A stretch of 29,727 bases of DNA from Phellopilus nigrolimitatus (GCA_021029095.1 JAJOHG010000313.1:1-29727); one strand, 5' to 3'; counted from the first letter of the stretch, positions 1-10,735 are shown. Numbers and translations are program-made. Notes: a model not told the origin generated them from the sequence alone.

Positions 1-1472
1 GCTCATGGTACTCCGCTGTGTTCAAGCTGCCGGGTCTGCGAGCACCATTGCATTGTGTAAGCTACTTCAATTCATTGTTTGCACTTGGTAGCTTACACTC
101 ACCTCCTCGTATGAATAGCTGCTGGCGTAATAGCCGATTGATCCCGACTGAAGAACGAGGTGGGTTCATTGGGATATCGAATATTGGGCCAACGGTGAAT
201 TTTAATTAGCCACGTCTCACTGGAAGTACTTGGGCTTATGAAAATATAAACGTACAGATTGGACCGTGTATTGGACCAGTCATTGGCGGTCTTCTAGCTG
301 ACGCACTGGGCTGGAGGCCAGTGTATTTTATCGTTCTATTATGTCGTGTAAAAGCTTGAAACAATTCGCTTTTCCATAGGTCTATCTTCTGGTTCCTCGC
401 GATTGCCACTGGCGCCTGCATGCTTTTTATGATTTTGTGTGCCTTCATTTTTATTCGCCCCATCTGCCTACTAATTAGATAAAAGACTTCTTCCAGAGAC
501 GCTCAGAAGTCAAGTCGGGAACGGGTCCATCCCGCACCGAAATGGAATCGAGCTCTCTTACCTATCATCGGTCGCTCTACTCTCGAGATCGCCACGAAAG
601 ACCCCCGCCACGGCCGCTCCCAAATCCCTTTTTACTTTTTACGTCGCCGGACTTGATGCTCCTGCTTGTCAGCTTCGCGATCGTGTACTCGGCATTCTAC
701 GCTGTAACCGCGACTATCTCCCCGTTGTTCAGCCAGAATTTCCCGTTTCTGTCTGAGACTGAGATAGGGCTGTGTTATTTAAGTATTGGAGGTGGTGGTG
801 CATTCGCGACGGTGTCGGCGGGCAAGCTATTGGATAGACAATATATGCACGTCAAGAGGAAATTCGATGCGGCCAACAACTCCGACCCGGAGAAGACTCG
901 TAATGGTACTGATAGCCCCCATGGCGATCATCTGCAGGGCACGACGAATTTCCGATTGAGAAAGCACGCCTGCAAACTCAGTACATCTGGATACTCGTAT
1001 TCTCTGCGAGCTGTATCGGCTATGCTGGTGTATCCAGTCGAAGACCAACATCGCTGGGCCTCTTGTGTTGCAATTTATTTGTACGTAGGTGATCGCTCAT
1101 ATGAACCATCCATTAATCGCTCCCTTGCTTTAGTGGGGTTTTCGGTGGTCGCTACTATGACCAACGTGCAAACGCTTAGTGTGATCTCTTTCCTACACAA
1201 GGATCGTCTGTTACGGCCGCTGTAAGTCCAGTCCTTTGACAGAAACGTACACTCCCTTACGTGAACCATAGAACAATCTTGTCCGCTGCCTATTAGGTGC
1301 GACGGTAGTGTCGATTATCAACATCATCACGGATGCTATTGGGCCTGGATGGACGTATACCCTCTGCGGAGGTATTTGCGTCCTGACGTGGCCTATGGTT
1401 GTACTAGAACTGAAGATGGGACCGGCATGGAGGAAGAGAAGAACAGAACGCAATAGACAAGCGCAAGATTGA
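1..1472 (+). pseudogene. Decayed DHA1-type MFS drug/proton antiporter, 5' end outside the window
   Basis: Family members are plasma-membrane proton antiporters that export drugs or small metabolites. Translating piecewise gives family motifs in order: GPCIGPVIGGLLADALGWR (about 258-315), IFWFLAIATGACML, LPETLRSQVGNGS (about 490-528), WNRALLPIIGR, a loop ending NPFLLFTSPD, EFPIEKARLQTQ, WCIQSKTNIAGPLVLQF, DLFPTQGSSVTAANNLVRC and a final membrane segment ending at the TGA at 1470-1472. Introns with good borders remain at 57-118, 195-257, 900-937, 1081-1133 and about 1223-1272, so it is not a retrocopy. The frame breaks by single bases near 139, 533, 585, 1024 and 1183, and the join near 318-380 does not close. 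I infer an unprocessed, long-dead pseudogene. The family is clear; the substrate is not. Confidence 0.85.
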
Positions 1473-3026
1473 AGATCCATTGACGTGTAATAGAGTACCC
1501 TTAACTCCTCTCCGTTTTTCTTATGTATAATAAATGCCAGTCATTTATAAGTTCCCCAACTGTCGAAGTCTTTCCCCTGCTTATATGTGTACCGCCGACT
1601 GTGGCTGGTCACGAACCTAGGGGATGCGGGCCGAAGCTTCCGAAGCATTGCGGCAGAAACTTAATTCGCCTAATCTTGAGTTATTTACGTAAGTTAAACG
1701 CAGTCCTGCGGATTTGAGTTGATTAATGCTGTATGCGCACCTTGGCTTGTAAGGCCTGTCAGTGAGCGCAATCGTCACTGGAAGACCACACTTAGGATGA
1801 AAGTATTCCAAAACAAGTCTAACCTGGGCGCGTGGACCGTCTTTCTCGAAGTTACAGTTTCTGTCTTCCTCGGTTTACTTGTTCTGCTATTTCCATGAAT
1901 ATACTTGTGAACAAGTATTTCATGCCCATAGTATAAGAGTCCGGATATCGGATAGCCATTGTCCAAGAGACCTGGTTGATACGAGAGTTAATGCAAGCAA
2001 GTCGTGTTCCGGCCTGGATATAGCTTGAGTTTTTTAACCGACACCAACGAGTGAAATCTGGTCTGTCATCCGGACAAAGAACACCAAATTCGAGTCCAGA
2101 TCATCCATCCCAGGCCGTTATCAGGAATGTAACACCGCGATCCTTCAGACGCAGAATATATTTATGCTCCTCGGAAGGTGCGTAGCGAGGTAGCGACCAG
2201 TTAGAGACAACGTACGCGGGAGGATAGGCACCGAGTCCCCTGAGAGAATCGCCTGAATTTCTGGCCGACTTCGGCAAGACTTCGCGCAGAATTGCCTCGT
2301 TGAACCTAATTTGTATCCAAGTCTTACGTCGTACCTCATACAAGTCCGAGCTGAGGGTCATAAGTGTCATAAGCTGTGAGGCTGAGGGGGAGGGAGGTGG
2401 GCACACAGAACCCAGCCACTTCGATGCGAAGGGCAACCAAGATGATTCAGCAACGAAAAAGACACGCGCCCGGATGCTGAATGTCAATATCCGAGTTGCT
2501 CGTAGCTGCCAGCTCAGCGAATACGGTGCACCGTCGCCACCATTGGCTGACGATGGCACAATACACTCGCAACGGTCGTCGTCAGCACAGGCTTTGGAAG
2601 GCGCAGTCGTGTTGGTGATGCGAGATGGAAATGGAGACTCGCGCGCCAATTGGTTGCAGCCCGGGCTTGCTTATAATACGCCTGCCACCTCATCGATCCA
2701 CACTGACACTCATCCCCCACACCACCCACCATCTCCTGCAACGCAAATGTGAGTATCCGTTTATTCCGTGCGGCTTCCTCGACGACATCAATTCGCTCGC
2801 GAGTCGCGGACGTATGAAATTGCTGCATCCGCCGAGCTAGGCTTCTCGGGGCCACATTAGCCTGCTTCGGGCATGACGCCGGCCTGTGCGCGCTAGACGT
2901 ACACCCGCGCAAGAGGACGATTTGTATCCCTCTACGCTGCTTATCACACGAAGCAGCGAGCGCCGACTGCTGTGCTTCCCATCTGCGGAAATGTCTCCGA
3001 AGCGCTGCTTTGCGGCGTCGAACATG
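1473..3026. other. Intergenic region, no recognised gene
   Basis: Open frames exist on both strands, including a 240-codon frame on the minus strand at 2514-3236, but none shows a known motif. A promoter-like cluster lies at 2646-2754: a CCAAT, a TATAATA at about 2672, a C/A-rich stretch and a consensus splice donor GTGAGT at 2749. It may be the 5' end of a transcript that runs into ATX1, or a leftover of another gene. Confidence 0.6.
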
Positions 3027-3034
3027 CATATAAT
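3027..3034 (+). promoter_or_regulatory. TATA-like box upstream of ATX1
   Basis: The sequence CATATAATG lies about 245 bp before the canonical ATX1 start codon at 3277. If it is used, the 5' leader would contain three earlier ATGs that are all in frame with ATX1 (3103, 3124, 3169). Assignment rests on motif and position only. Confidence 0.35.
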
Positions 3035-3276
3035 GACTTATGGCTGATGAACTCCTTTGACTCGTTTGCATATACGCTCTGTCTTCGATCCCCCGACCAA
3101 TCGTGCTCGGTGATAAACGACCGATGACCATCATCGTTCCTGCGTCCACTCCTGCGTCCGCTGCCGCCATGACGGACACGCGTTCTCCCTCTCCCACGTC
3201 TGTCACTGAACAACCCGTAGACGTCGAAAGCGCCACTCAACCCCAATCTAACGCTACACCCTCGAACGAAGTGACA

Positions 3277-3986
3277 ATGGTGCGTGTCCAGCACGGCTGT
3301 CGATAGATAATACGCTGGATCTAAATATGAGGCATTTTTGCCGGCTGCAGAGCGAACACGTATACAAGTACAAGGTCAAGGTGCGTATCCGCTAGTCTCC
3401 TACGACTTTGGGCGGATGATGTTGATTTGCTTCTCTTCCTTTTCTCTGTGTTTTCCTGGACACCTCTGGTGCAATGGCGTGTCTTGCGGATCTTTCTTCC
3501 GGTTCTTGCTTCGCATTGACTCTGCTTGGCGCCGTGGTCGTGTAAAACGGACCAAACGTTCCCTAGATGACCTGCGGAGGCTGCTCCGGCGCGATCGAGC
3601 GCGTGCTCGCGAAGGCACAGCGTGAAGGTGCGTCCACGCCCCTCCCTTTCCCCTCCGCAGATTCGCGAGCTCACTCGCCCGCACAGGCGCCGGCGTCGAA
3701 TCGTACACCGTCTCGCTCGAGGCGCAGTCCGTCGACGTCAAGGGCGCGATCGCGTTCGACGAGCTCACGCGGCGCATTGAGAAGACGGGAAAGCAGGTGC
3801 GCGGCAGCTCGTTCCTTCCGCACCCCTATTTATCATCAACTCAACTCCATTTTCGTTTTCGTCTTCGTTTTACGCGATCCTTCTTCCTCGGTGCAGATCC
3901 TTGAGGCGAACGAAGTGGGCGCTCTGGCTGCCGACGAGTCCGCTGAGCAGGTCTCGCTTGCCGCGGCGCCCGTCGCCGTTGTGTGA
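3277..3986 (+). CDS. ATX1: Atx1-type cytosolic copper chaperone
   Basis: Atx1 proteins bind Cu(I) and hand it to the P-type ATPase of the secretory pathway, which loads multicopper oxidases such as laccases and ferroxidases. Exons: 3277-3279, 3351-3380, 3567-3627, 3687-3796, 3897-3986; all introns are GT-AG and phases agree, giving 97 residues. The product begins MSEHVYKYKVK, followed by the metal site MTCGGCSG (M12, C14, C17). The loop-5 lysine region reads KTGK (about 64-67). The one-domain ferredoxin-like fold matches the family. A roughly 25-residue Ala/Glu-rich tail extends beyond the usual length of about 70. The start codon is the last three bases of exon 1. Upstream sequence is open in frame, so an N-terminally longer form is possible. 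Its neighbour ADH is convergent, with 440 bp between the stops. Confidence 0.93.
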
Positions 3987-4426
3987 ACAGCCTTGAGCTC
4001 TGTATTTTGGATGCGTTGGATCTTGCCTGGACGGCTAGAGATCTGAACTAAGTGCGAAGAAGAATGGAAATGTACTACCTTGTTTTTGGTTTGTTATTCA
4101 GTATTGGAAATGCGATTAGTTTGTGTTAGGGGGAGCATGTCCAATATTTCCTAAATTCCAAGTGGCGCTGCGACCTTCCTCTGTGCAAGGCATGTCGATT
4201 CCTGACATGTTGGGCGTATAAGGTATTTGTATAAAGGGACGGGAAGTGTTTCGATGCTGGGATGACTACATTGAGAATACGACTAACTACATATAATTAC
4301 AATCTTGTACAGGTTCTTTTTTTCCAGTGCTCCGTGCTACTCGTAAGTGATAAAGCTCTTTTCCAAGTGTCCCAGAAGCGATGGATGAGAGGAGTGGAGA
4401 GGGAGTCATCGTGATCGACGAAGGAT

Positions 4427-5792
4427 TTACATCTCGAGCACGGTGCGGCCGGGGATCAAGCCTTCTTCCATGCCTTCAAAGACACTGCAAAGAGGGACAA
4501 ATCAGAAAGGAAGAGAAGGGAAGAGAGAGACACGCACCTCTTGAGGTCGCCGATCTTCTTGAGCGCGAAGTGCACTTTGACCTTGCCGGCGGCGGCGATC
4601 TCGAGCGCCTCGATCGCGTCCTGGCGGTTGCCGACGTACGAGCCCACGATGCGGATCGACTTGAACACCGTCCAGAACACGTTCGCGCCGAGCGGCGCGT
4701 TCGGCATGCCGACGACGACGAGCGTGCCCGTCGGGCGCAGGTAGTCGACCGCCTGTTCGTACGCGCTCTGGCTCGCCGCGGCGACGACCGCCGCGTGCGG
4801 CCCGAGCCCGCCCGTCGCGGCTTTGATGTCCGCGACGAGGTCTTTCGTCTCCCTGAAGTCGATCCACTTCTCCGCGCCGAGCGAGAGGACGAGCTTCTTC
4901 TTCTCCTCGGTGGTGTCGATGCCAACCACGCGCAGGCCCATCGCGTGGGCGTATTGCACGGCTAAAAAGCGCGCGCGCACGGTTTAGCTCTTTCTGCTCA
5001 CTCTCTCTCTCTAATACTATGGCTGCGACTCACCGAGGTGGCCGAGTCCTCCACCGGCACCGGGGATGACGACGTAGTCGCCGACTTTGGCGTTGCTGTT
5101 CTTAAGCGCCTTGTAGACGGTCACGCCCTACATACAAGGGTGAGCAAGCGTGTAAAATTAGAAGGCATTAACAGGTGCGTACAGCGCAGAGGATGGATGC
5201 AGCACCGGCGCTGTCGAGCTCCTTTGGTATGGGCGTGACATGGTGCACAAACGAGACCTATCGAAGACGTTAACGAAGGAGAATGCAGCCAAGGGACATA
5301 ATCGCGTACGACGTATTGCGAGAAGGTACCGTCGACGGTGTATCCGCTCAGTTGCACATTGACACAGTCTGCGTTTCAAGACTACATTTGTCACTGTCGA
5401 AAACAACAATGAGACAAACGCGCACTCATTTCGAAGCCCTTGCGGCAGAACTCGCAGTCGAGGCAGGAGTTGGCGATCCACTTGATGCCGACGCGGTCGC
5501 CGAGCTGGACGGGGGAGCTGACGGTGTTCGGGCCGATGGCGACGACCTCGCCGACGCCCTCGTGGCCGCCGATGAGCGGGTTGTTCGGCTTGACGGGCCA
5601 GTCGCCCTGCTTGGCGTGGAGGTCGGTGTGGCAGACGCCGGTGTGCGAGAGGCGCACGAGGCACTCGCCCGGGGCGAGGTCCTGCGCCTGCTTGACGGGG
5701 TGGCTCGTGCGGATCTCGATGGGCGCGCCGATGCGCTCGACGACGGCGGCGGTCTGCTTCTGCGGGATGGTGAAGTTCGCGAGGGTGGACAT
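4427..5792 (-). CDS. ADH1: Zinc-dependent alcohol dehydrogenase (yeast ADH type)
   Basis: It interconverts primary alcohols and aldehydes with NAD(H), typically acetaldehyde and ethanol. Exons read from the minus strand: 5792-5426, 5368-5310, 5257-5183, 5127-5034, 4961-4538, 4484-4427; phases agree and give 358 residues, close to the usual 350. Catalytic zinc ligands are visible: C54 in GVCHTDLH, H77 in GGHEG and C166 in ILCAGVT. Four structural-zinc cysteines are present (C110, C113, C116, C124). The nucleotide site is GAGGGLG (190-196), and D214 in VVGID points to NAD rather than NADP. No signal peptide precedes MSTLANFT, so a cytosolic enzyme is expected. The frame is open upstream to an in-frame ATG at 5933, so a longer, possibly mitochondrial form cannot be excluded. 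Family certain; isozyme number is a guess. Confidence 0.95.
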
Positions 5793-5953
5793 GTTGTTGA
5801 AGAGGATGGAGGAGGTGCTGGGTGGTAGTGGTGGTGGTTGTATGCGGTGGTGGGATAAGAATGCGGTGATGGGCGCTTTTATGACGCTGAGAACAGGAGC
5901 TGGACGAAGATACATGGGGAGAAAAATACGCACCGGACCGAGATTCTATAGAA

Positions 5954-5959
5954 ATTATA
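5954..5959 (-). promoter_or_regulatory. TATA-like box of the ADH gene
   Basis: On the minus strand the sequence reads TATAAT, about 160 bp before the ADH start at 5792. A C/A-rich leader (CCACCACCACTACCACC) follows just before the start codon, as is common in highly expressed fungal genes. Confidence 0.4.
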
Positions 5960-5964
5960 CATAG

Positions 5965-7217
5965 CCAAAGCGGATTTCGACGGTGGGGTGGCGCTACAGC
6001 CGTACTAGCTGCTATATAATTCCCTTTTATGGTAAACAGATGTCCTTATGCGGCAATTAGTAAGCAACTCGTAAGACATCGGGAGCGCAGTGACGAGGAA
6101 CACGACGCATATCGGAGCGCGCATCGGTCAGCTGGCCTCGATATGAATGTCTCTTCGCGCTAAAAGCACAACAAGAATTCACTCGTGGATATTTTGACAT
6201 CAGTCGCTGCATCATGCCGCGCATCATTTCGCTCGCCTTCCGTCGCACTCCGAGTCTCCGATATCGCTAAATCCGCTCGGGGGTCAGCTGCTGTCAGCCT
6301 CGAGTCTGGGCCTGCATGCGGTGATCGGCGCGGCTAAAGCAGTGCTCATGAGCCCATTGTGCCGAAGAAGACAGAGCCACATGTCCAGTGCATCTTCCCC
6401 TTGGAAGCGCTCAAAAATGGCCCCTTTGAACGTCCAAGTTTCCAATAATCGTCGAAAGCATCTACTCACCGCTTTCACATTCCTCAGTACCTCAGTAGTT
6501 ATATTTCAAACCGGCTTAGTAGACGCGGAAGTATCCTGTCAATCCCGACACTCTGTACCTTATCTCATCCTCACCGGCTTTACGGGACGGCCACTCAGCC
6601 CAAGCGCGGATCGCGGCGCCGACAATTTGTATTATGAGGCCCTATTTCCGAGAGATAAGGACGAGCAGCCTCAACGCATGGATGAATAGCTGCGCATAGC
6701 GTGAACTTAGTTGAACTGATCCTGAATTTCCGAGGTTGAGCGGCGTCCGGACGTGCTGGCGACCCACTCTCTAGATCAGGTTCTTTCTCCCTGCCCCCCC
6801 TCCCCCTAATTTTGACGCATCGACCCCACTCTTATTTAAATGGGGCACAAGCGGCGGTTCCCGACGCAGACATAAAGCATAATGAGAAAGACGGGACGTC
6901 ACTTTATTTCATATGTTGAAATCAGATATGAAACTTTGGGCAAGTCCCTCCGAACTTAATGACTTGCACAGTTACATATCTGGCGATCCGCTACAAACAA
7001 AAGCCACCTAAGCATTTGCATGTAAGAATAGACTTCGTACTTTGTCCGTCTGCGGTTCGAAGAAATAAGGTTTTCCTGGTTTGACTCTGGAAACACTGTG
7101 GCCGGGCGCCAGCCACAAAATCGGCGTTACTGTGACACCACCCGTCAACTTGAGAGACGCGAGCCACCACCGCGATTTCAGCCCCCCACACCCAAGGTTT
7201 CGCCAACTTTCCTCTCC
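5965..7217. other. Intergenic region between ADH and the F-box gene
   Basis: No recognised gene. Short open frames at 6284-6478 (-) and 6321-6689 (+) show no motif. A perfect 8-bp inverted repeat TTTCATAT/ATATGAAA lies at 6907-6914 and 6926-6933. A C-rich tract is at about 6790-6810. The region probably holds both promoters. Confidence 0.5.
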
Positions 7218-7856
7218 ATGGCTTACCACCCTCAGACAGCATGCCACAGGGTGCTCAGCACCCTAGAACTGCGCGAACACATCCTCGCGTGCGTGGACGA
7301 GCACAGGCCCCTCGCGCAGTGCGCGACGGTCTGCTCCGCGTGGTCGGGTTCGGCTCTCGACGCGCTGTGGCGGCGCATGAGCCGTATCGCGCCCCTGTTC
7401 GCCCTCGCGGGGCGCGCGGAGACGATGAGCTCTCCAGGCCAGCAGGAGACCCGCCGCGCCTGGGCGCGCTTCCGGGCGTACGCGCGGCGGATCCGGGAGC
7501 TCAGCCTCAGCTCGCACGACGTCGCGGCCTTCACGCGCGACACAATCTTCGACATATGCGCGACTGCGCCGGAGGACACGCCGTTCCTCCTCCCAAAACT
7601 AAGGACCCTCGAAATCAGCCAGTGCAAATTCGACCCCGGCGTCCTGGACTTCGTCGTCTCCCTCATGCACGGGTCGCTGGAGAAGCTCGTTCTGCCTCTC
7701 TCGCCGGACGCACGTGAGACCGCGCGGCTCTTGGACGAAGTAGCAGCGCGCGTTCCGGGCTTGAAAAGCCTCTGCCTGGAGCCGTACCAACCAATCTCGG
7801 ATTACATTCCCGGTAACTTACCACGGACCAAGTTCATTATTACCGTGACAGCTTAA
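7218..7856 (+). pseudogene. F-box/leucine-rich protein, N-terminal part, cut by an insertion
   Basis: F-box proteins are the substrate-recognition part of SCF ubiquitin ligases: the F-box binds Skp1 and the leucine-rich part binds the target. The start at 7218 (MAYHPQTACHRVL) is followed by an F-box at about residues 8-55 (LSTLELREHILACVD, then CATVCSAWSGSALDALWRRM) and leucine-rich segments such as LPKLRTLEISQCKFDPGV and SLEKLVLPLS. Similarity to this architecture fades after GLKSLCLEP (about 7783). The frame then runs into foreign DNA and stops at 7854-7856. The 212-codon frame is much shorter than the 400-600 residues usual for agaricomycete F-box proteins. The missing C-terminal part is found at 13135-14277. 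A stable truncated product is possible but unproven. Confidence 0.8.
7784..7850 (+). repeat. Left arm of a long imperfect inverted repeat
   Basis: Starts GTACCAACCAATC and ends ATTACCGTGACAG. Its reverse complement is recognisable at 12280-12347, with shared blocks GTACCA-CCA-TC, ACCA-GTTCA and ATTACCGTGA in the same order and near-equal spacing. By eye, identity is roughly two thirds over about 68 bp. Confidence 0.65.
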
Positions 7857-8080
7857 AACTAACCTATTTTGGCTTGTGGGCTTCAGCGACCCTGACTGGC
7901 AGCAATCTCGGCCCTCCGGCATTGCTCAGGGTCCTTCAGATTCTTTCCACGCCACCTGTCACCCGCCTTCTTACTCATCATCCCGACGCTGCACTGCCGC
8001 TTTTGTTTACTCATTACATTTTTTACTTATATAATTCAATTTTTTTTGTATTATGCAGGCAATACACATTATAAGATATA

Positions 8081-8737
8081 TTAAAGAAAAATAGTATCCG
8101 CGCGCCAGTCATCGGCGCGGGGGTGCGCACCGAGAGCATGAGGATCGCCGCGAGGCCATCGACGGCACTGCACGCCGCGCCTGCGTACGCCTCCTCCGCA
8201 CGGCGGTCCATGCGACGCGCTCCTGCACGGGGCACTTGTCCCGACAAGTTGGGGGACGATTGCGAACTGAAAGGCGGGCGAGTGCGAGGCGCTGCTGCCA
8301 CTCGACGAGGAAATCGGAGCGGTCGTAGTCGCGGACGCCGTCGTTGCGCTCCTGCTGGGCTGAGGGTGAGAGCGAGAGCGAGCCGAGGGGTCGACACCAT
8401 CCAGACCAGAATCAAAGCCGCTGAAGAGGTCGTGCGGGACGTGAGACAAACCCGCGAAGGGGTCGGTGCCTGGCTTGAGAAAGTTGGTGGCGCCAACGAG
8501 GCCGTCGTACGGGCCGCCCGCGCCAAAGTCGAACATGCCGTCCTCGTCTATAGCGGACAAGCCGCATATGTCGAAGTTGGCTGCGAAGTCGAGCTGGGGC
8601 GGCATTGGAGGCAGATGCGCTAAAGAGTTGGTCGGGCAGTGGGACTGGGAGGGGAAACGGGAGGAGGCGGCATCGGGGTTGGCGGTGGCGGATAGGAGGT
8701 CGAGGTTGAAGAAGTCCTCGACATGGAAAGGAGACAT
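8081..8737 (-). pseudogene. Unassigned open frame, transcription-factor-like, probably a captured fragment
   Basis: The frame begins MSPFHVEDFFNLDLL and is rich in Asp, Phe, Ser and Pro, with a Ser/Thr-rich stretch near the middle. This looks like an acidic activation region of a fungal transcription factor, but no DNA-binding domain is visible. A consensus donor (GTAAGT at 8822-8817) lies upstream on the same strand after a short open leader beginning MSGKAPPCGPRG, so an intron may have existed. A second frame overlaps at the 3' end (DYDRSDFLVEWQQRLALARL), suggesting a frame change. The frame lies wholly inside the insertion. I do not recognise the gene. Confidence 0.3.
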
Positions 8738-9049
8738 GATGCTTGGAGGATGGGAAGGAGGGTCGAGGACGGATGGACGGGCCATATTATGGTTGTGGTC
8801 ATTGGTTGGATGGTGGACTTACCTAGGCACGCCCCTCGGCATCCCAACAACCCTGTCCGGGCCCCCTCCCTCCGTGCGGCGGCGCGTCCGTCTCGAGCAA
8901 AGTGCGCGCCTCCAGGTAGCGAGGATGAGACCCGCGCGGCCCGCACGGGGGCGCTTTTCCAGACATTGTGTCTCTCGTGTTGGTTGAGGGGTGGGTGAAG
9001 GTGCTTCGGGTTCATGGCGAGCACACGCTTTTCTGCGCTGGGTGATGGC

Positions 9050-9121
9050 GGTGCGGGTGCGAGTGCGGGTGCGAGTGCGAGTGTGAGTGCGAGTGTGGGT
9101 GCGAGTGCGAGTGCGGGTGCG
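9050..9121. repeat. Hexanucleotide microsatellite (GAGTGC/GGGTGC)
   Basis: About twelve tandem copies of GAGTGC with GGGTGC and GAGTGT variants. It produces long spurious frames in several phases. Confidence 0.9.
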
Positions 9122-9399
9122 ACGACGGCACGCGCCACGTTTTGGATGCTTGCTTTTCTTGGTGGGTGTGGTTCGACGACGACGAGAGGGCGACGTCGTC
9201 GTCGTCAAAGACGACGTGAAAGAAAAAAAGAGAAGACGCGTCATCGGTCCTACCAAAATAGGACAGATTTGCGCTCCAAATCTGGCATGCCGAGCACATG
9301 CCGGAATTGTGGCACAGAGAGAAATAATAAAATATGGTCGAAAGCAAAGCAATCAGCTTCAATACCTCGAAACAAAATTAATGAAAAATAGTTATATAT

Positions 9400-10310
9400 A
9401 CTAATTAATCATCCTACGAAGTGTCAAACATTTTAGAAAATAACTGATAGAGATAATTGTCAAATAGTATTACAAACTCGACATTTCTCTGTATTTTGAG
9501 TGTTCTGTGCACTCTGGAGGACATATCGGCACCCGGAAGACCGAATCATCAAGGATCATATCGAATACACTCATTTCTTGAGGTTTCATCTGTGGGGACA
9601 CTCCCTCAGCTGCTGTTAAAGTGCTATATGTGTATTTCTTAGTTTGTGCTTTCTTCTATCTGCAGCCTCTAATTCTCCTCCAACATCCACAAAACTTTGT
9701 AGATAATATTATTCATGTCTTATTAGGCATCCTATAAGGTTTCAGCATCTAAAATGTCCTAGAGGTTGACATATGCAAGAAACAGACTGGGGGGCAGAGT
9801 AGAGGCAAATTTGCTGATTTAGTGTTGTCATAGAGCTCAGAAAAGTGTAATAATTTCATAATGGTATGTATACTATGTATTAAAGGTACTCCATGTATTA
9901 TTTTTGAGCTTGAGTGGGAAGAAGGTGATGAGGAAGCAAAAGACTCGAGAATCATCACGTTGAACCAGAGATCTGCATTAGAATACATGAGCAGTTGCTC
10001 ATTCTCGAGCACCTAAAGTTAAATCACATACATCTGGTAGCCCCAGCACAGATCAAACGAAATAATCATTTTCTAACATACTATTATATCTCTTCCTGAA
10101 AAAATGGGAAGATTTGGTTGGCCCGATCTCCCTCTACAATATGTTTTGAGGTTTTGTGCAAAACTCTCGGTTTTACGGTATTCGTTTCGTTAATAGCACA
10201 TCATCTACCATGATCTGGAAGTTGAATATTTTTGAGGACGCACCTACATACATTATGAAACTATATACAAAGTTTCAGAGCGATCTAGTGCAAACTGCAA
10301 ATTAAATAAA
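9400..10310. other. AT-rich block inside the insertion
   Basis: No credible gene. The block ends with a segment (about 10236-10300) that resembles the end of the second AT-rich block (about 13010-13070). A 7-bp perfect hairpin TGAAACT/AGTTTCA (10256-10262, 10271-10277) is followed seven bases later by CTAG and T, another Helitron-3'-like arrangement. Confidence 0.5.
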
Positions 10311-10317
10311 TCGAAAA

Positions 10318-10735
10318 CCATCGTCCGAGAGCTGCTTGAATGCACTCCCGGAGTTTGCCGAGCCGCGCGTGCCCAATGAGCACGTCGTTCGACTTTGCTC
10401 TTCGTCGTCGTCCACGACGTCCTCGACACCACTGAGGACGTACAGCAACAGGTAAGTGCTCGAATTTTTTTTTGCTTTTGTATCTAATCTCATTACAATT
10501 GCTTTTTAGTACTTTTCACTTAGTTTTCGGGCCTGGATCGCACCGTAAGCGGGCCGTGTCGTGCTGACGGCCCACGTCGCTGTGGCCGCATCCCCACTGT
10601 CAACATCGATGTCCGTCCCGACCTCTTGCACCCACCCTCTCGCGCGCTTCTTTCTCTTGTCCCCCCGACCAAGCGAGTCTCTGCTGCAGAAGCCCTGAGT
10701 CACCCATACTTCACAAGCACCGGTCCGAACATGTA
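10318..10735 (+). pseudogene. Protein kinase fragments (CMGC-like) with the middle of the domain missing
   Basis: Two pieces of a Ser/Thr kinase sit about 200 bp apart. The first, about 10325-10460, reads LPEFAEPRVPNEHVVRL and continues, after a one-base frame change, as LFVVVHDVLDTTED, matching the alphaC-beta4 region (hPNhVRLLDVhHD). It ends at a good donor GTAAGT near 10461. The second, about 10615-10735, reads PPTKRVSAAEALSHPYF, the conserved end of CDK/MAPK-like kinase domains. Catalytic loop (HRD), DFG and the activation segment are absent between them, so no activity is possible. It lies in the insertion and looks like captured, internally deleted host DNA. The parent kinase is not identified. 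Confidence 0.6.

Noticed and set aside
2085..2110. tRNA B-box-like sequence TTCGAGTCC
   Set aside because: No A box, no foldable cloverleaf and no anticodon arm at the right distance.
2514..3236. 240-codon frame on the minus strand upstream of ATX1
   Set aside because: No motif, odd composition, and it overlaps the ATX1 leader antisense. Most likely chance.
6284..6689. Short frames on both strands between ADH and the F-box gene
   Set aside because: No motif, no consistent splice model, no start context.
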